NCBI RefSeq assembly: GCF_007035645.1
Contig: NZ_AP019633.1
Location: 66,976-130,975 of the forward strand
DNA: 64,000 bases
Origin: Enterobacter asburiae
Lineage (GTDB): Bacteria; Pseudomonadota; Gammaproteobacteria; Enterobacterales; Enterobacteriaceae
Direction: 5' to 3'
The notes below the pieces were generated by a model, which searched no databases, was not told the DNA's origin, and saw only the letters and a program-made list of their open reading frames with translations. A program made the translations under genes and the position numbers. This document shows positions 18,762 to 28,188 of this stretch, in pieces (position 1 is the first letter of the stretch; the number at the start of each line of letters is the position of its first letter).

Positions 18762-21700
18762 TTAGTTCGTGGCACCCGCTGTGATGGTGTACGGGGCGGA
18801 GAGGACGATTCCGTCGGCTAGAGTGATGGAGGCCACCATGTCGGAGCCCTCATTCTGTGCGATGCCGGTCATTAACCAGGTGCCGCCTGCCGGCATCCAG
18901 GCTGGGGTCGGGGCCGGCCCGGCGCCCGGTATGTTGATGGTATCCGGACTATCAGGCGGCATGTTCGCAATGTTGCCCTGCGCGTCGCGCGGGGTGAAGG
19001 TGACGGTCATCTCGTCTCCAATCCAGAACGTGTTGCCGCTGACGACAAGGGTGGAGGTGGCCGCAGAAGCCGCGCCCGCCGTGATGGTGTACGCGGCGGA
19101 GGTGACGGTTCCGCTGCCCAGCGTGATGCCGGCCGTCAGGCCGGTGCCCGCCGTCGTCGCGGTGAAGGTGCGGGTCCAGACGCCGTCGGCCTGCGTCCAG
19201 GCTGAGCCCTGTGCCGGCGCGGCGTTCGCCACGGTGATGGTGTCCGCAGCCTCAGCCGTGATGGTCGCCGGGCCGTTAAAATTGTTACGCGGGATGAAGG
19301 TGACGGTCATCTCGTCTCCGGCAGTGAACGTGTCGCCGCTGACGGCAAGGGTGGAGTTGGCCGCAGAAGCCTCGCCATCCGTAATTGTGTACGTGGCGGA
19401 GGCGATCGCCCCGTCGGGTAGAAAGAGTAAGGCCATAAGATCGGTGCCAAACGACGCTGCGGTGAAGGTGCGGGTCCAGACGCCGTCGGCCTGCGTCCAG
19501 GTTGTGTTCAAGAGCGGAAGGGTGCCAATCACTGTCATGGTTTCCAGTATATCAGTATCGATGCCTGCTGGGTTGCCCTGCGCGTCGCGCGGGGTGAAGG
19601 TGACGGTCATCTCGTCTCCAACCCTGAACGTGCCGTTAGCGCCGCCGCTGACGGCAAGGGTGGAGGTGGCCGCAGAAACCGCGCCCGCCGTGACGGAGTA
19701 CGGGGCGGAGGTGACGGTTCCGTCGCCCAGCGTGACGCCGGCCGTCAGGCCGGTGCCCGCCGTCGTCGCGGTGAAGGTGCGGGTCCAGACGCCGCCGGCC
19801 TGCGTCCAGGTGGAGCCCTGAGCCGGCGTTGCGCCCGGCACGGCGATGGTGTCCGCAACCGCAGCCGCGATGTCTGCCGGGTTGCCCTGCGCGTCGCGCG
19901 GGGTGAAGGTGACGGTCATGCTGTCTCCGGCAGCGAACGTGCCGTTAGTGCCGCCGCTGACGGCAAGGGTGGAGGTGGCCGCAGAAGCCGCGCCCGCCGT
20001 GACGGAGTACGGGGCGGAGGTGACGGTTCCGTCGCCCAGCGTGACGCCGGCCGTCAGGCCGGTGCCCGCCGTCGTCGCGGTGAAGGTGCGGGTCCAGACG
20101 CCGCCGGCCTGCGTCCAGGTGGAGCCCTGAGCCGGCGTTGCGCCCGGCACGGCGATGGTGTCCGCAACCGCAGCCGTGATGGTCGCCGGGTTATCCTGCG
20201 CGTCGCGCGGGGTGAAGGTGACGGTCATCTCGTCTCCGGCGGTGAACGTGCCGTTAGTGCCGCCGCTGACGGCAAGGGTGGAGGTGGCCGCAGAAGCCGC
20301 GCCCGCCGTGACGGAGTACGGGGCGGAGGTGACGGTTCCGTCGCCCAGCGTGACGCCGGCCGTTATGCCGGTGCCCGCCGTCGTCGCGGTGAAGGTGCGG
20401 GTCCAGACGCCGCCGGCCTGCGTCCAGGTGGAGCCCTGAGCCGGCGTTGCGCCCGGCACGGCGATGGTGTCCGCAACCGCAGCCGCGATGTCTGCCGGGT
20501 TGCCCTGCGCGTCGCGCGGGGTGAAGGTGACGGTCATCTCGTCTCCGGCGGTGAACGTGCCGTTAGTGCCGCCGCTGACGGCAAGGGTGGAGGTGGCCGC
20601 AGAAGCCGCGCCCGCCGTGACGGAGTACGGGGCGGAGGTGACGGTTCCGTCGCCCAGCGTGACGCCGGCCGTTATGCCGGTGCCCGCCGTCGTCGCGGTG
20701 AAGGTGCGGGTCCAGACGCCGCCGGCCTGCGTCCAGGTGGAGCCCTGAGCCGGCGTTGCGCCCGGCACGGCGATGGTGTCCGCAACCGCAGCCGCGATGT
20801 CTGCCGGGTTGCCCTGCGCGTCGCGCGGGGTGAAGGTGACGGTCATGCTGTCTCCGGCAGCGAACGTGTCGCCGCTGACGGCAAGGGTGGAGGTGGCCGC
20901 AGAAGCCGCGCCCGCCGTGACGGAGTACGGGGCGGAGGTGACGGTTCCGTCGCCCAGCGTGACGCCGGCCGTCAGGCCGGTGCCCGCCGTCGTCGCGGTG
21001 AAGGTGCGGGTCCAGACGCCGCCGGCCTGCGTCCAGGTGGAGCCCTGAGCCGGCGTTGCGCCCGGCACGGCGATGGTGTCCGCAACCGCAGCCGCGATGT
21101 CTGCCGGGTTGCCCTGCGCGTCGCGCGGGGTGAAGGTGACGGTCATGCTGTCTCCGGCAGCGAACGTGCCGTTAGTGCCGCCGCTGACGGCAAGGGTGGA
21201 GGTGGCCGCAGAAGCCGCGCCCGCCGTGACGGAGTACGGGGCGGAGGTGACGGTTCCGTCGCCCAGCGTGACGCCGGCCGTCAGGCCGGTGCCCGCCGTC
21301 GTCGCGGTGAAGGTGCGGGTCCAGACGCCGCCGGCCTGCGTCCAGGCTGAGCCCTGTGCCGGCGCGGCGTTCGCCACGGTGATGGTGTCCGCAGCCTCCG
21401 CCGTGATGGTCGCCGGGTTATCCTGCGCGTCGCGCGGGGTGAAGGTGATGGTCATCTCGTCTCCGGCGGTGAACGTGCCGTTAACGCCGCCGCTGACCCC
21501 AAGGGTGGAGGTGGCCGCAGAAGCCGCGGCAGCCGTGATGGTGTACGCGGCGGAGGTAACGGCCGTGCCGCCCAGCGTGATGCCGGCCGTCAGGCCGGTG
21601 CCCGCCGTCGTCGCGGTGAAGGTGCGGGTCCAGACGCCGCCGGCCTGCGTCCAGGCTGAGCCCTCCTTCTCCTGTAGCCCCGGACCAGTAAATGTGGCAG

Positions 21701-23765
21701 AGGCAAGATCCACCTCCGTCACACTGTTGCCGGATGCATCCTTCAGAGTCAGTGTCAGTACCACATCCTCCTGACTGGCATAACGCGTACGGTCTGTTTT
21801 AAGGGTCGAAGTGGCCTGCGAGACAGAGCCCGCTTTCACTGTGACGGTGGCCTGCGGCTGCGCCAGCTGGATGCCGTTCACAATAGAGCTCACCGTCACC
21901 ACGCCCGTCCGCGTGGCGCGCATAGTGGCAGTGTAAACTCCGCCAGCAGACTCCTGCACGTCAGAGAAGGTGACGCCGTCCTGACCGCTGCTGAATCTCA
22001 CCTTCTGGCCGTTAATCGGAATGCTCGCCTCATCACGCAGCGTAAGCATTACAGGCACCGGCGTATCCGTGTCGGTAACAGGCTGCCCGACCACCAGTGA
22101 GGAGTTAGCATCACTCAGAGTCTGGCTGATGTTGACAGTGATGGTGCCGGCGCTGTAGCCGCGCACATACGGAGTCAGCGTGAAGTGCTCTTCCTGCGTT
22201 CCCGGAGTAACCGTCAGGTCATAGCTGCCGGCAGAGGTGCGTACGAAATGCCCCACCCGGGCGAGACCGCGTGCAGCCCGCGCTGCGTTTTTGTCGGTAT
22301 TATCGCTGCGTTCCGTAACAATCTCACTTTCGTCCACGTCAACCGGATTGCCGGCTGCATCACGCAGGGTGAGGGTGACTTTCTGCGCACTGGTGCCGTC
22401 CGGGACCAGATTAAGCGACGAAAGGCTCAGGCCCGACAGTGCGGGACTGATGGCTGCCTGTGAAACGACAACACGGGTGCTGGACGCGGCAGAGCGGTTG
22501 CCCCGACTGTCCACGGCAACACCGCGTACCGTATAGGTATTGCCGTGGAGAGCTCTTCCCGGCTGCCAGGCCGGTAGTATAACAGCGTGAGAATGCGGGC
22601 CGGAAGACATGATAATCCCTCCGGCCGCCTCCAGCTCTGGCGACTGCCACTCAATGCGCTCAGCAGGATACCGGCTCTTTATCTCCACGCTCAGGGGCTT
22701 CTGCTCACCAGCGTAGCCAGTGACCAGCTCCTGGGTCTTCAGGAATATGACCTCTTTCTTTTTGTACTCGAGGACAATGTTGCTGTTGCGCTCGACAAGG
22801 TCATGGCGAGCACCGCTCAGACTACGCAGTGCGGCGACGGAGTCAGGACTGGTCTGATGCGCCCAGGATACGCCCGGGGTGTAGCGCAGCTCAAGACCCA
22901 GGCGGGAATCGCTGGCCGAGCCCTTGCCCTGACGCTGCCCGGCGTTCAGGGTGAGCAGCGGGAACGGCGTCCAGTTCAGGCCTGCAGTGGCGGCATAAGG
23001 GTCCTTCTGGCGGTTGCTGTGTCCGAACAGGCCCACCTCTTCACCGTAGTAGCGCTCAAAGCCCAGCGAGGCGCCGAGCTGCGGCAGCGAAGGAAGCCAG
23101 CCGCGGGCGGTAATGTCCCAGCCGTTTGCCGGACGCTCAAGGTAGTCGGTGACGTCCGGGGAGTCCTTCCAGCCCGAGAGGCGCATGTAGCTGTTGGCGC
23201 CAAGGCGGAGGTTGTCGCGCCAGTATTCAATACCGAGCCCAGCCCGGGTGTGGCTGCGGGAGAGGTCGTGGTCGATAAAGGCGCTGGCGCCGAGCATACT
23301 GTCGGACCCGAAGCTGCGCACGCCGAGGCCGAGGGAGGACTGCGTGCGGTCGTCCGCCCGGCGGATACCGCCCTGGGCAAAGGTGAGCAGGTCAGGCGAG
23401 TCGTGCAGGGGCACCAGGAGGTCGAGAGAGGAGCCCTTCAGTGAGAAGTCCTTATCAACGTCAATGGTGGTGCGCGCCGTGCCGAACTGGCTGAGCCACT
23501 GCTGGACTTCGGCACTGGCGTACCCGCTGGCGAGTGATGCAGCAGCATCGGTATCTGGGGCGTTGCTCAAGAAGGTCCCTGCCCGGGATGCGGCCTGGGC
23601 AAGGCGTGCGGCGGCCTGATTGTCGTTCACGTCGGCGGTCGCGGTGGTGTCGCGGTTTGGCTGAACGGCGGAGGCAATAGCCGGGGTAAAGGCAACAGAT
23701 AATGGAGAGCAGAACTGCACCAAAAGTGTGGCGATTGCAGTTTTCCGAATAAGAACTTTTTTCAC
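18762..23765 (-). CDS. inverse autotransporter (intimin/invasin family), long form
   Basis: A 1667-residue outer-membrane adhesin of the type Ve class. Signal peptide about 1-33 (cleavage near AIASA). A short alpha-helical segment follows, then the inverse-autotransporter beta-barrel (about 95-320; motifs FSLKGSSLDLLVPLHDS, GVRSFGSDSMLGASAFIDHD, LGANSYMRLSGWKDS, RYYGEEVGLFG). From about 340 the passenger begins with an invasin D0-like region and two Big_1-like domains, then from residue 647 about ten Ig-like units of about 100 residues to the end. No C-type lectin tip is visible; the protein ends in TITAGATN. The barrel half is identical to copy 2 at 53544. GTG start with AGGAAG upstream. Role: cell adhesion or biofilm, by family. 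Confidence 0.93.
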   Translation of the reverse strand: MKKVLIRKTAIATLLVQFCSPLSVAFTPAIASAVQPNRDTTATADVNDNQAAARLAQAASRAGTFLSNAPDTDAAASLASGYASAEVQQWLSQFGTARTTIDVDKDFSLKGSSLDLLVPLHDSPDLLTFAQGGIRRADDRTQSSLGLGVRSFGSDSMLGASAFIDHDLSRSHTRAGLGIEYWRDNLRLGANSYMRLSGWKDSPDVTDYLERPANGWDITARGWLPSLPQLGASLGFERYYGEEVGLFGHSNRQKDPYAATAGLNWTPFPLLTLNAGQRQGKGSASDSRLGLELRYTPGVSWAHQTSPDSVAALRSLSGARHDLVERNSNIVLEYKKKEVIFLKTQELVTGYAGEQKPLSVEIKSRYPAERIEWQSPELEAAGGIIMSSGPHSHAVILPAWQPGRALHGNTYTVRGVAVDSRGNRSAASSTRVVVSQAAISPALSGLSLSSLNLVPDGTSAQKVTLTLRDAAGNPVDVDESEIVTERSDNTDKNAARAARGLARVGHFVRTSAGSYDLTVTPGTQEEHFTLTPYVRGYSAGTITVNISQTLSDANSSLVVGQPVTDTDTPVPVMLTLRDEASIPINGQKVRFSSGQDGVTFSDVQESAGGVYTATMRATRTGVVTVSSIVNGIQLAQPQATVTVKAGSVSQATSTLKTDRTRYASQEDVVLTLTLKDASGNSVTEVDLASATFTGPGLQEKEGSAWTQAGGVWTRTFTATTAGTGLTAGITLGGTAVTSAAYTITAAAASAATSTLGVSGGVNGTFTAGDEMTITFTPRDAQDNPATITAEAADTITVANAAPAQGSAWTQAGGVWTRTFTATTAGTGLTAGVTLGDGTVTSAPYSVTAGAASAATSTLAVSGGTNGTFAAGDSMTVTFTPRDAQGNPADIAAAVADTIAVPGATPAQGSTWTQAGGVWTRTFTATTAGTGLTAGVTLGDGTVTSAPYSVTAGAASAATSTLAVSGDTFAAGDSMTVTFTPRDAQGNPADIAAAVADTIAVPGATPAQGSTWTQAGGVWTRTFTATTAGTGITAGVTLGDGTVTSAPYSVTAGAASAATSTLAVSGGTNGTFTAGDEMTVTFTPRDAQGNPADIAAAVADTIAVPGATPAQGSTWTQAGGVWTRTFTATTAGTGITAGVTLGDGTVTSAPYSVTAGAASAATSTLAVSGGTNGTFTAGDEMTVTFTPRDAQDNPATITAAVADTIAVPGATPAQGSTWTQAGGVWTRTFTATTAGTGLTAGVTLGDGTVTSAPYSVTAGAASAATSTLAVSGGTNGTFAAGDSMTVTFTPRDAQGNPADIAAAVADTIAVPGATPAQGSTWTQAGGVWTRTFTATTAGTGLTAGVTLGDGTVTSAPYSVTAGAVSAATSTLAVSGGANGTFRVGDEMTVTFTPRDAQGNPAGIDTDILETMTVIGTLPLLNTTWTQADGVWTRTFTAASFGTDLMALLFLPDGAIASATYTITDGEASAANSTLAVSGDTFTAGDEMTVTFIPRNNFNGPATITAEAADTITVANAAPAQGSAWTQADGVWTRTFTATTAGTGLTAGITLGSGTVTSAAYTITAGAASAATSTLVVSGNTFWIGDEMTVTFTPRDAQGNIANMPPDSPDTINIPGAGPAPTPAWMPAGGTWLMTGIAQNEGSDMVASITLADGIVLSAPYTITAGATN
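18765..21827 (-). repeat. tandem ~309-bp repeats encoding Ig-like domains
   Basis: About ten in-frame units of 97-103 codons. Central units recur exactly every 309 bases; one is 300 because it lacks the three residues of the GTNG segment. Core motif: SAATSTLAVSGG, FTPRDAQ, GSTWTQAGGVWTRTFTATTAGTG. Middle units are almost identical at the nucleotide level, a sign of recent expansion or conversion; first and last units are divergent. Confidence 0.92.
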
Positions 23766-23962
23766 AGTTTAATATTCTTCCTAATGGAATGAATGACTGC
23801 GGTACTTTAGAATCGGAGTGTGTTTTTTTGGAATGTAATTTTGTTGATTATAGTTATATTAGTTTTATGTGTGTAGAAAGTTTATTTTTTTGGATAGAAA
23901 AACCAGCAGAATAAGTGCATGTCGTGGTCGGGGCTGGTGACTGGCGGAGTTTACGGTGTATG

Positions 23963-23988
23963 GAAAAAAAACCGCCCGGGGAGGGCGG
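23963..23988 (-). terminator. rho-independent terminator upstream of the autotransporter
   Basis: On the minus strand a stem CCGCCC/GGGCGG with loop TCCCC is followed by eight T residues. It lies about 200 bases before the autotransporter start in the same direction, so it ends an upstream transcript or attenuates the adhesin leader. The mirror copy is at 53321-53346. Confidence 0.75.
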
Positions 23989-24273
23989 AAAAACCACATC
24001 CAGAAAAACAGGGGAATGCAGTGCAACACAATGTTCAGAAGAATCATGACAGGCTATGCTGGCAATTGACAGGCTATAATGGGATGGCTGGAGTGCAAAA
24101 TAACACGTATCACTCTGTACATGACGGAGGGGGGCGAAAAACGAGATCAGATATTAGCCATTTATAACACATCCTTTTATCTCTGCAACCGGCTGAACCG
24201 TACCGGGTTTCAGGGAGACTAAACTCTCAGTGAAAGAAGAACCGAAATGTTATCCAAAACGAGCCAACCGTTA

Positions 24274-24580
24274 TATGCCCCCTTTGATGAAAAGGCGATC
24301 CGTGCGGCTTCGGCCAGCCATTATCAGACCCAGCAGCCGTCCTATCCGTCGAGACGGGTCTGTTGCTGCCAATGTGACAAGCTTGTGTTACATTTCGCTG
24401 ATTATCGAAGGTCTTCACCTTATTAGGTCTGTTAGTTCACTTCGCAAACACCTTTAAACTGCTTCCCTTTGCCGTGTAACGGGCTTTCCCCATCACAGAC
24501 TACTGCGGAAGCTCCGCCAGCCAGCGAGTCATCGGAGCCATGCCCCCTTAACATCCGTCGCTGACTTTCCCCGGTTCACC
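24274..24580 (-). pseudogene. group II intron relic, 5' part
   Basis: This region matches, with many substitutions and small deletions, the intron leader and first codons of the reverse transcriptase seen around 60640-60965 (shared stretches include CGGAAGCTCCGCCAGCCAGCG and TTAACATCCGTCGCTGAC). Only the 5' untranslated part and a bit of the open frame remain. Confidence 0.75.
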
Positions 24581-24684
24581 TTTCAGCTTCCGTCAGGGAA
24601 GCCTTAACTGACTGGAAGTCTGTGTGGCTCAATATCATCTCGTTGCGTTCCCCTAGCAGTTACTGAATGTAGCCATCCGGACTA

Positions 24685-24795
24685 ATTGTCGTTCACGTAG
24701 GCGGTCGCGGTTTGGCTGAACGGTAGAGGCAAGAGCCGTGGTAAAGGCAACATATCATAGAGAGGAGCTGAACCAAAAGTGTGGCGAGTCATGCG
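24685..24795 (-). pseudogene. third inverse-autotransporter relic (signal-peptide region)
   Basis: About 110 bases match the start of the two autotransporter genes (equivalent to 23622-23735 in the same direction), with shared stretches such as GTAAAGGCAACA and CCAAAAGTGTGGCGA and a 15-18-base deletion. Nothing else of the gene follows. It shows that a further copy once existed here. Confidence 0.75.
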
Positions 24796-24814
24796 AAAAC
24801 ATGGAATTGTGGAG

Positions 24815-25120
24815 GATTGTTGGAAGACGGACATTTATAGCAAAGGAAAATCTGGCACGAGGAAATACTAGCTGTTTTGTCAGCCAAAATGAGCATTCGC
24901 GCGATAGCTGCTACACTTAATTCTAGTCATTAGACGATCCCTGCTGAAGTTCAGCGTAATCGAGGCAGGCGCTATTACAAAGCTGTTGATGCTAATAACC
25001 GTGCAAATAGGATATCAAAAAGAACAAAATCGTGCTTACTGGAACAGAATTTACCGATGTGAGCGCTTGGTAGTGATTAGCTTATGTAGCATTAATCATA
25101 AATATATTCGCCGGTATTAT
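24815..25120 (+). pseudogene. IS30-family transposase relic
   Basis: Broken frames encode GRRTFIAKE, then, in another frame, segments equivalent to NRGRRYYKAVDANNRAN, the conserved early part of IS30-type transposases. Stops and frameshifts are frequent and only the N-terminal third is present. Confidence 0.55.
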
Positions 25121-25135
25121 CGTAGCTGGAACTTT

Positions 25136-26698
25136 TCACTCGTAACCTTGAACGGTATTATCATCGGCTGCCCGAGTTTGTTCCAGCATATTTTTAAACT
25201 CATTTAAAGGTACAGGTATACTGAAATAATAACCCTGAAAATGTGTCACCCCCATTGCTCTCAGCATTTGTTTTTGTGTCTCGTTCTCTACACCTTCAGC
25301 TATTATAGCGCAGCCCAGCTTTCTGGCCAGATTAATAATACTGGAAATCACATATTGACAAACTCTATCATTTTCAACACCGGAAGTAAACATCTTATCG
25401 ATTTTTAGATAGTCAGGAGAGAAAAGCTTTACATAGCTGTAGTTGGCATTTCCTGTTCCAAAGTCATCCAATGACAATGCAATATGACGTTCTTTTAATG
25501 ACTCTATAACTTCCTGTGTTTCTAAACTGTCGGTAATTATTTCCCTTTCGGTTACCTCTAGGACGATACGGAAATGATTGGGTGAAACAAGCCGTGAAAA
25601 ATAATCACATAATGAGAGTATGTCTTTGTTTTTAAAATGCCATGCACTTACGTTGAAACAAATAATGAGAGGAGTATAGCCGGCGAAACTGAATTCTTTC
25701 AATTCTTTTGCCGTATTTATAAAGCAGATGCTTGTCAGTTCTTTAATCGTGCCGTTCTCTTCCGCCAGTTTGATAAATATATCGGGTGCGATATAATCCT
25801 TACCGGGTTCTAACCAGCGAAGAAGTATCTCACCGCCTGCAATTTGCTCATTCTCTGCATCATAAATCGGCTGGATCCAGGGTGAGATTTCAGCTTTTTT
25901 TATCGCTTTATGAAGACGGGCATCAAGCGTTTTACGATAAAGAACGTACCGGCTCATAAGAAAACTGGTCAGAACCGAAAAAAATACAACTAAAGCTATT
26001 GAATCCCAGGAATGTTGCAGGAAAGTAGAAAATGTGTATATCTGTGAAATATCCGCTACGACTGAGAAAGGATACAGCGAAGAATCTTGAGAGATCGTTT
26101 TCTCAACTCCTGGCTGGGTGATAACGATACCATCCTTGCTCATAAATTTATTACCTACCTGTATATAAAAATGTGATTTACTGTCTATTAGCTTCAGTAT
26201 ATTGTACAGATAATACCCATCGACACCGGCCAGCACAGAATTTCCATAGCTCGTAAGGTTACGATAGACAATAAGAGAGCGGTAAGGTGTCAGTTCGTTT
26301 CCATTAAGCAGTAACAGTTTTCCCTGAGTGTAATCTTTTCCATCAACGTCAAAATGTCTGCTGCCGTAGACAGTTGTACAGTAAATCTGATTGTACTTAG
26401 CAAGATTAATAGAACGGACATCAGGAATTGCAGCAACATGTGCCCGCAGAGCTGAAAGAACCGAATCTGTGCAGGTACTTCCAGCATACATGGCGCCTTT
26501 TTCAGAGGCTGACTTTGCATGCCCTAATATTGCCTCAACTCTTACTGCGGCCTGCACAAGCTGATTGCGTGTCTCTTGCTCAAGCATTGATTCCATTTTC
26601 CAGTAACTGAATGCGAGACCTGAAATAAAGATTACAAAGAAGACAAATGCATTAAAAAGCCATATCGGAAGTTCTAAATTTTTCATAGTATCTGGCAT
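25136..26698 (-). CDS. CSS-motif/EAL-domain c-di-GMP phosphodiesterase
   Basis: A 520-residue inner-membrane protein. Transmembrane segments at about 12-30 and 233-252 bracket a periplasmic CSS-type sensor domain with two cysteines (in GSTCTDS and IYCTTVYG), which in related proteins respond to periplasmic thiol state. The C-terminal EAL domain (about 265-510) has the catalytic signature with EIL in place of EAL (GGEILLRW), the conserved Glu in LEVTERE, the SLDDFGTG motif, LKIDK and AEGVE, so it is probably active in degrading c-di-GMP. It lies between the autotransporter and the fimbrial operon and faces away from the latter. By lowering c-di-GMP it would be expected to shift cells away from biofilm (inference). 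Confidence 0.9.
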   Translation of the reverse strand: MPDTMKNLELPIWLFNAFVFFVIFISGLAFSYWKMESMLEQETRNQLVQAAVRVEAILGHAKSASEKGAMYAGSTCTDSVLSALRAHVAAIPDVRSINLAKYNQIYCTTVYGSRHFDVDGKDYTQGKLLLLNGNELTPYRSLIVYRNLTSYGNSVLAGVDGYYLYNILKLIDSKSHFYIQVGNKFMSKDGIVITQPGVEKTISQDSSLYPFSVVADISQIYTFSTFLQHSWDSIALVVFFSVLTSFLMSRYVLYRKTLDARLHKAIKKAEISPWIQPIYDAENEQIAGGEILLRWLEPGKDYIAPDIFIKLAEENGTIKELTSICFINTAKELKEFSFAGYTPLIICFNVSAWHFKNKDILSLCDYFSRLVSPNHFRIVLEVTEREIITDSLETQEVIESLKERHIALSLDDFGTGNANYSYVKLFSPDYLKIDKMFTSGVENDRVCQYVISSIINLARKLGCAIIAEGVENETQKQMLRAMGVTHFQGYYFSIPVPLNEFKNMLEQTRAADDNTVQGYE

Positions 26699-27385
26699 CT
26701 TAATATACGGGAGGCTGTACTTAATAAAGTAGCATGAAAAAAGATATTTTGCATGTGTGCAGGATAAACAATAGTAATTCAGATTGCTCGATAATATGTA
26801 GTCTAATGAAATATTAGGGCATTATGCTACGTGTCAGCCTATTTTTCTCCTGCAGATCCCTCGCAGCAGCCTCAGTTAGTTCCCACTGCTGCTTCCCTCA
26901 GTCGCCCGCTCCTTACATCCGGCTGCGAACTGGATTATCTGCTTCGCCATTCGGACTCTTATATAGTGCCACCCTCCATCCTCCACCCGCCGCCATCGCG
27001 ACATTATATGCTGATATAAAGGTTGTGCATAGTGTTATAAATTAATATTTATGTAATTGAAATATTATCTTTCAATAACCACCCTGTCCTTCCTATTATT
27101 TTTCCGCAATTAGAGCGACCTAATCCCATAAACCGTCGCCGCATTGCTGCATCATGCGCAGCGGTAAAATAAAGCCACTATGCGCCTGCCTTGCGGTTTT
27201 TTCAGGCAGATTTGAGGAACACTTTAATCTTGCCCGCAGGACGCTTCATTTTGTGGATGCGCCCTGATTTTCCGCCCGGCAATCCTGCTTTATCCTGGAA
27301 TCAAGCGCCACAAAGATGCAGAACTGCGGTTTTATTGCCTGGATGCAGGAATGCTGCTTACTGCTTTTACTGACTGGAGTTTCTG

Positions 27386-28150
27386 GTGAAAAACACCCAT
27401 ATTACCCGCGCGCCGCTGTTCCTCGCGCTTATTTTCGTTATGCCTTCCGCCAGCTCAGCGGAGCCACAAACCAAACTGGAGCAGAAGACCACCACCTACT
27501 CTGTCGGCCTCAGTGCAACCCGTCTGATATACACACCGGGCTCGACAGGGGTTTCCGTCACTATCAATAACCCGAACGATTTCCCTGTTCTTGCCCAGAG
27601 CGAAGTTTCTCCTGATGATGGTGGGAGCCGTGTACCGTTCTCGGTTACCCCTCCCCTGTTCAGACTTGACGCAGGCCAGCAGAGCCGTGTGCGCATCATA
27701 ATGACCGGCGACAGCAGCCCGAAGGATCGTGAATCCCTCAACTGGTTCTGCGTGACAGGTATCCCGCCTGAAAAAGGGGACGCCTGGGATGAGCGCAAGG
27801 ACGCCAAAAACGGCAGCGCCACACTTGACGTTAAGGTTAAGCTTCGTCAGTGCATCAAACTCTTTACACGGCCTGCAGGTCTGAGCAGCACCCCGGAAGC
27901 GGCAAGCTCAGAGCTCACCTGGTACCGCGATGCTAAAGGGGTGCGGGCGATGAATAACTCGCCTTATTTCATTAACCTCAAGACCATCTCTGTGGGTGGA
28001 AAATCCATTGATGCCCCGGACTATATCGCGCCGTTCAGCAGTCGCATCTACACCGTATCCGGTGGTACCGGTCCGGCCAGCGAGCTGAAGTATGTGGTGA
28101 TTAACGACCTGGGCGGTGATAGCGCGCAGGTAACCGCCCGTATTCAGTGA
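27386..28150 (+). CDS. FGL-type fimbrial periplasmic chaperone, copy 1
   Basis: A 254-residue secreted chaperone, signal peptide about 1-25. Two Ig domains are expected; visible motifs include SVGLSATRLIY, SVTINNPNDFPVLAQSEV and F-R-L-D-A-G-Q-Q-S-R-V-R. The loop between strands F1 and G1 is long and has Cys122 and Cys156 (NWFCVTG and LRQCIKL), the disulfide hallmark of FGL chaperones such as Caf1M, PsaB, SafB and AfaB. Such chaperones serve thin, polyadhesin fimbriae. GTG start with GGAG six bases upstream. It starts the left fimbrial operon, and its product equals that of the gene at 44105. With its own usher broken, its product could still feed the right usher. Confidence 0.95.
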   Translation: MKNTHITRAPLFLALIFVMPSASSAEPQTKLEQKTTTYSVGLSATRLIYTPGSTGVSVTINNPNDFPVLAQSEVSPDDGGSRVPFSVTPPLFRLDAGQQSRVRIIMTGDSSPKDRESLNWFCVTGIPPEKGDAWDERKDAKNGSATLDVKVKLRQCIKLFTRPAGLSSTPEAASSELTWYRDAKGVRAMNNSPYFINLKTISVGGKSIDAPDYIAPFSSRIYTVSGGTGPASELKYVVINDLGGDSAQVTARIQ

Positions 28151-28188
28151 TGATTTTCATCTTTAGTTTTCCGGGGAGCCATCAAACC

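Larger units (their letters stand above)
17111..24133. repeat. outer inverted repeat, left arm
   Basis: This 7.0-kb segment is the inverted counterpart of 53176-58367. It contains an IS5-family relic, an IprA-like regulator and an inverse-autotransporter gene in mirror order. The conserved core (regulator, barrel half of the autotransporter, leader) is nearly identical by eye; the repeat-array part differs by about six units and the outer tip differs by point changes. The inner boundary is where ATGACGGAGGGGG ends and flanks diverge. Confidence 0.9.

Noticed and set aside
19846..21100. Regular direct repeats that could suggest a CRISPR array
   Set aside because: Units are about 309 bases, in frame, and encode protein; there are no short repeats with unique spacers and no cas genes.
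18769..21774. Long plus-strand open frames opposite the long autotransporter (up to 350 codons, repeated at 309-base spacing)
   Set aside because: They are antisense shadows of the Ig-like array, caused by codon bias; no ribosome-binding site and no family.
22587..23444. Plus-strand open frame of 285 codons opposite the barrel region
   Set aside because: Antisense shadow of the autotransporter barrel; its mirror at 53865-54722 is the same artefact.
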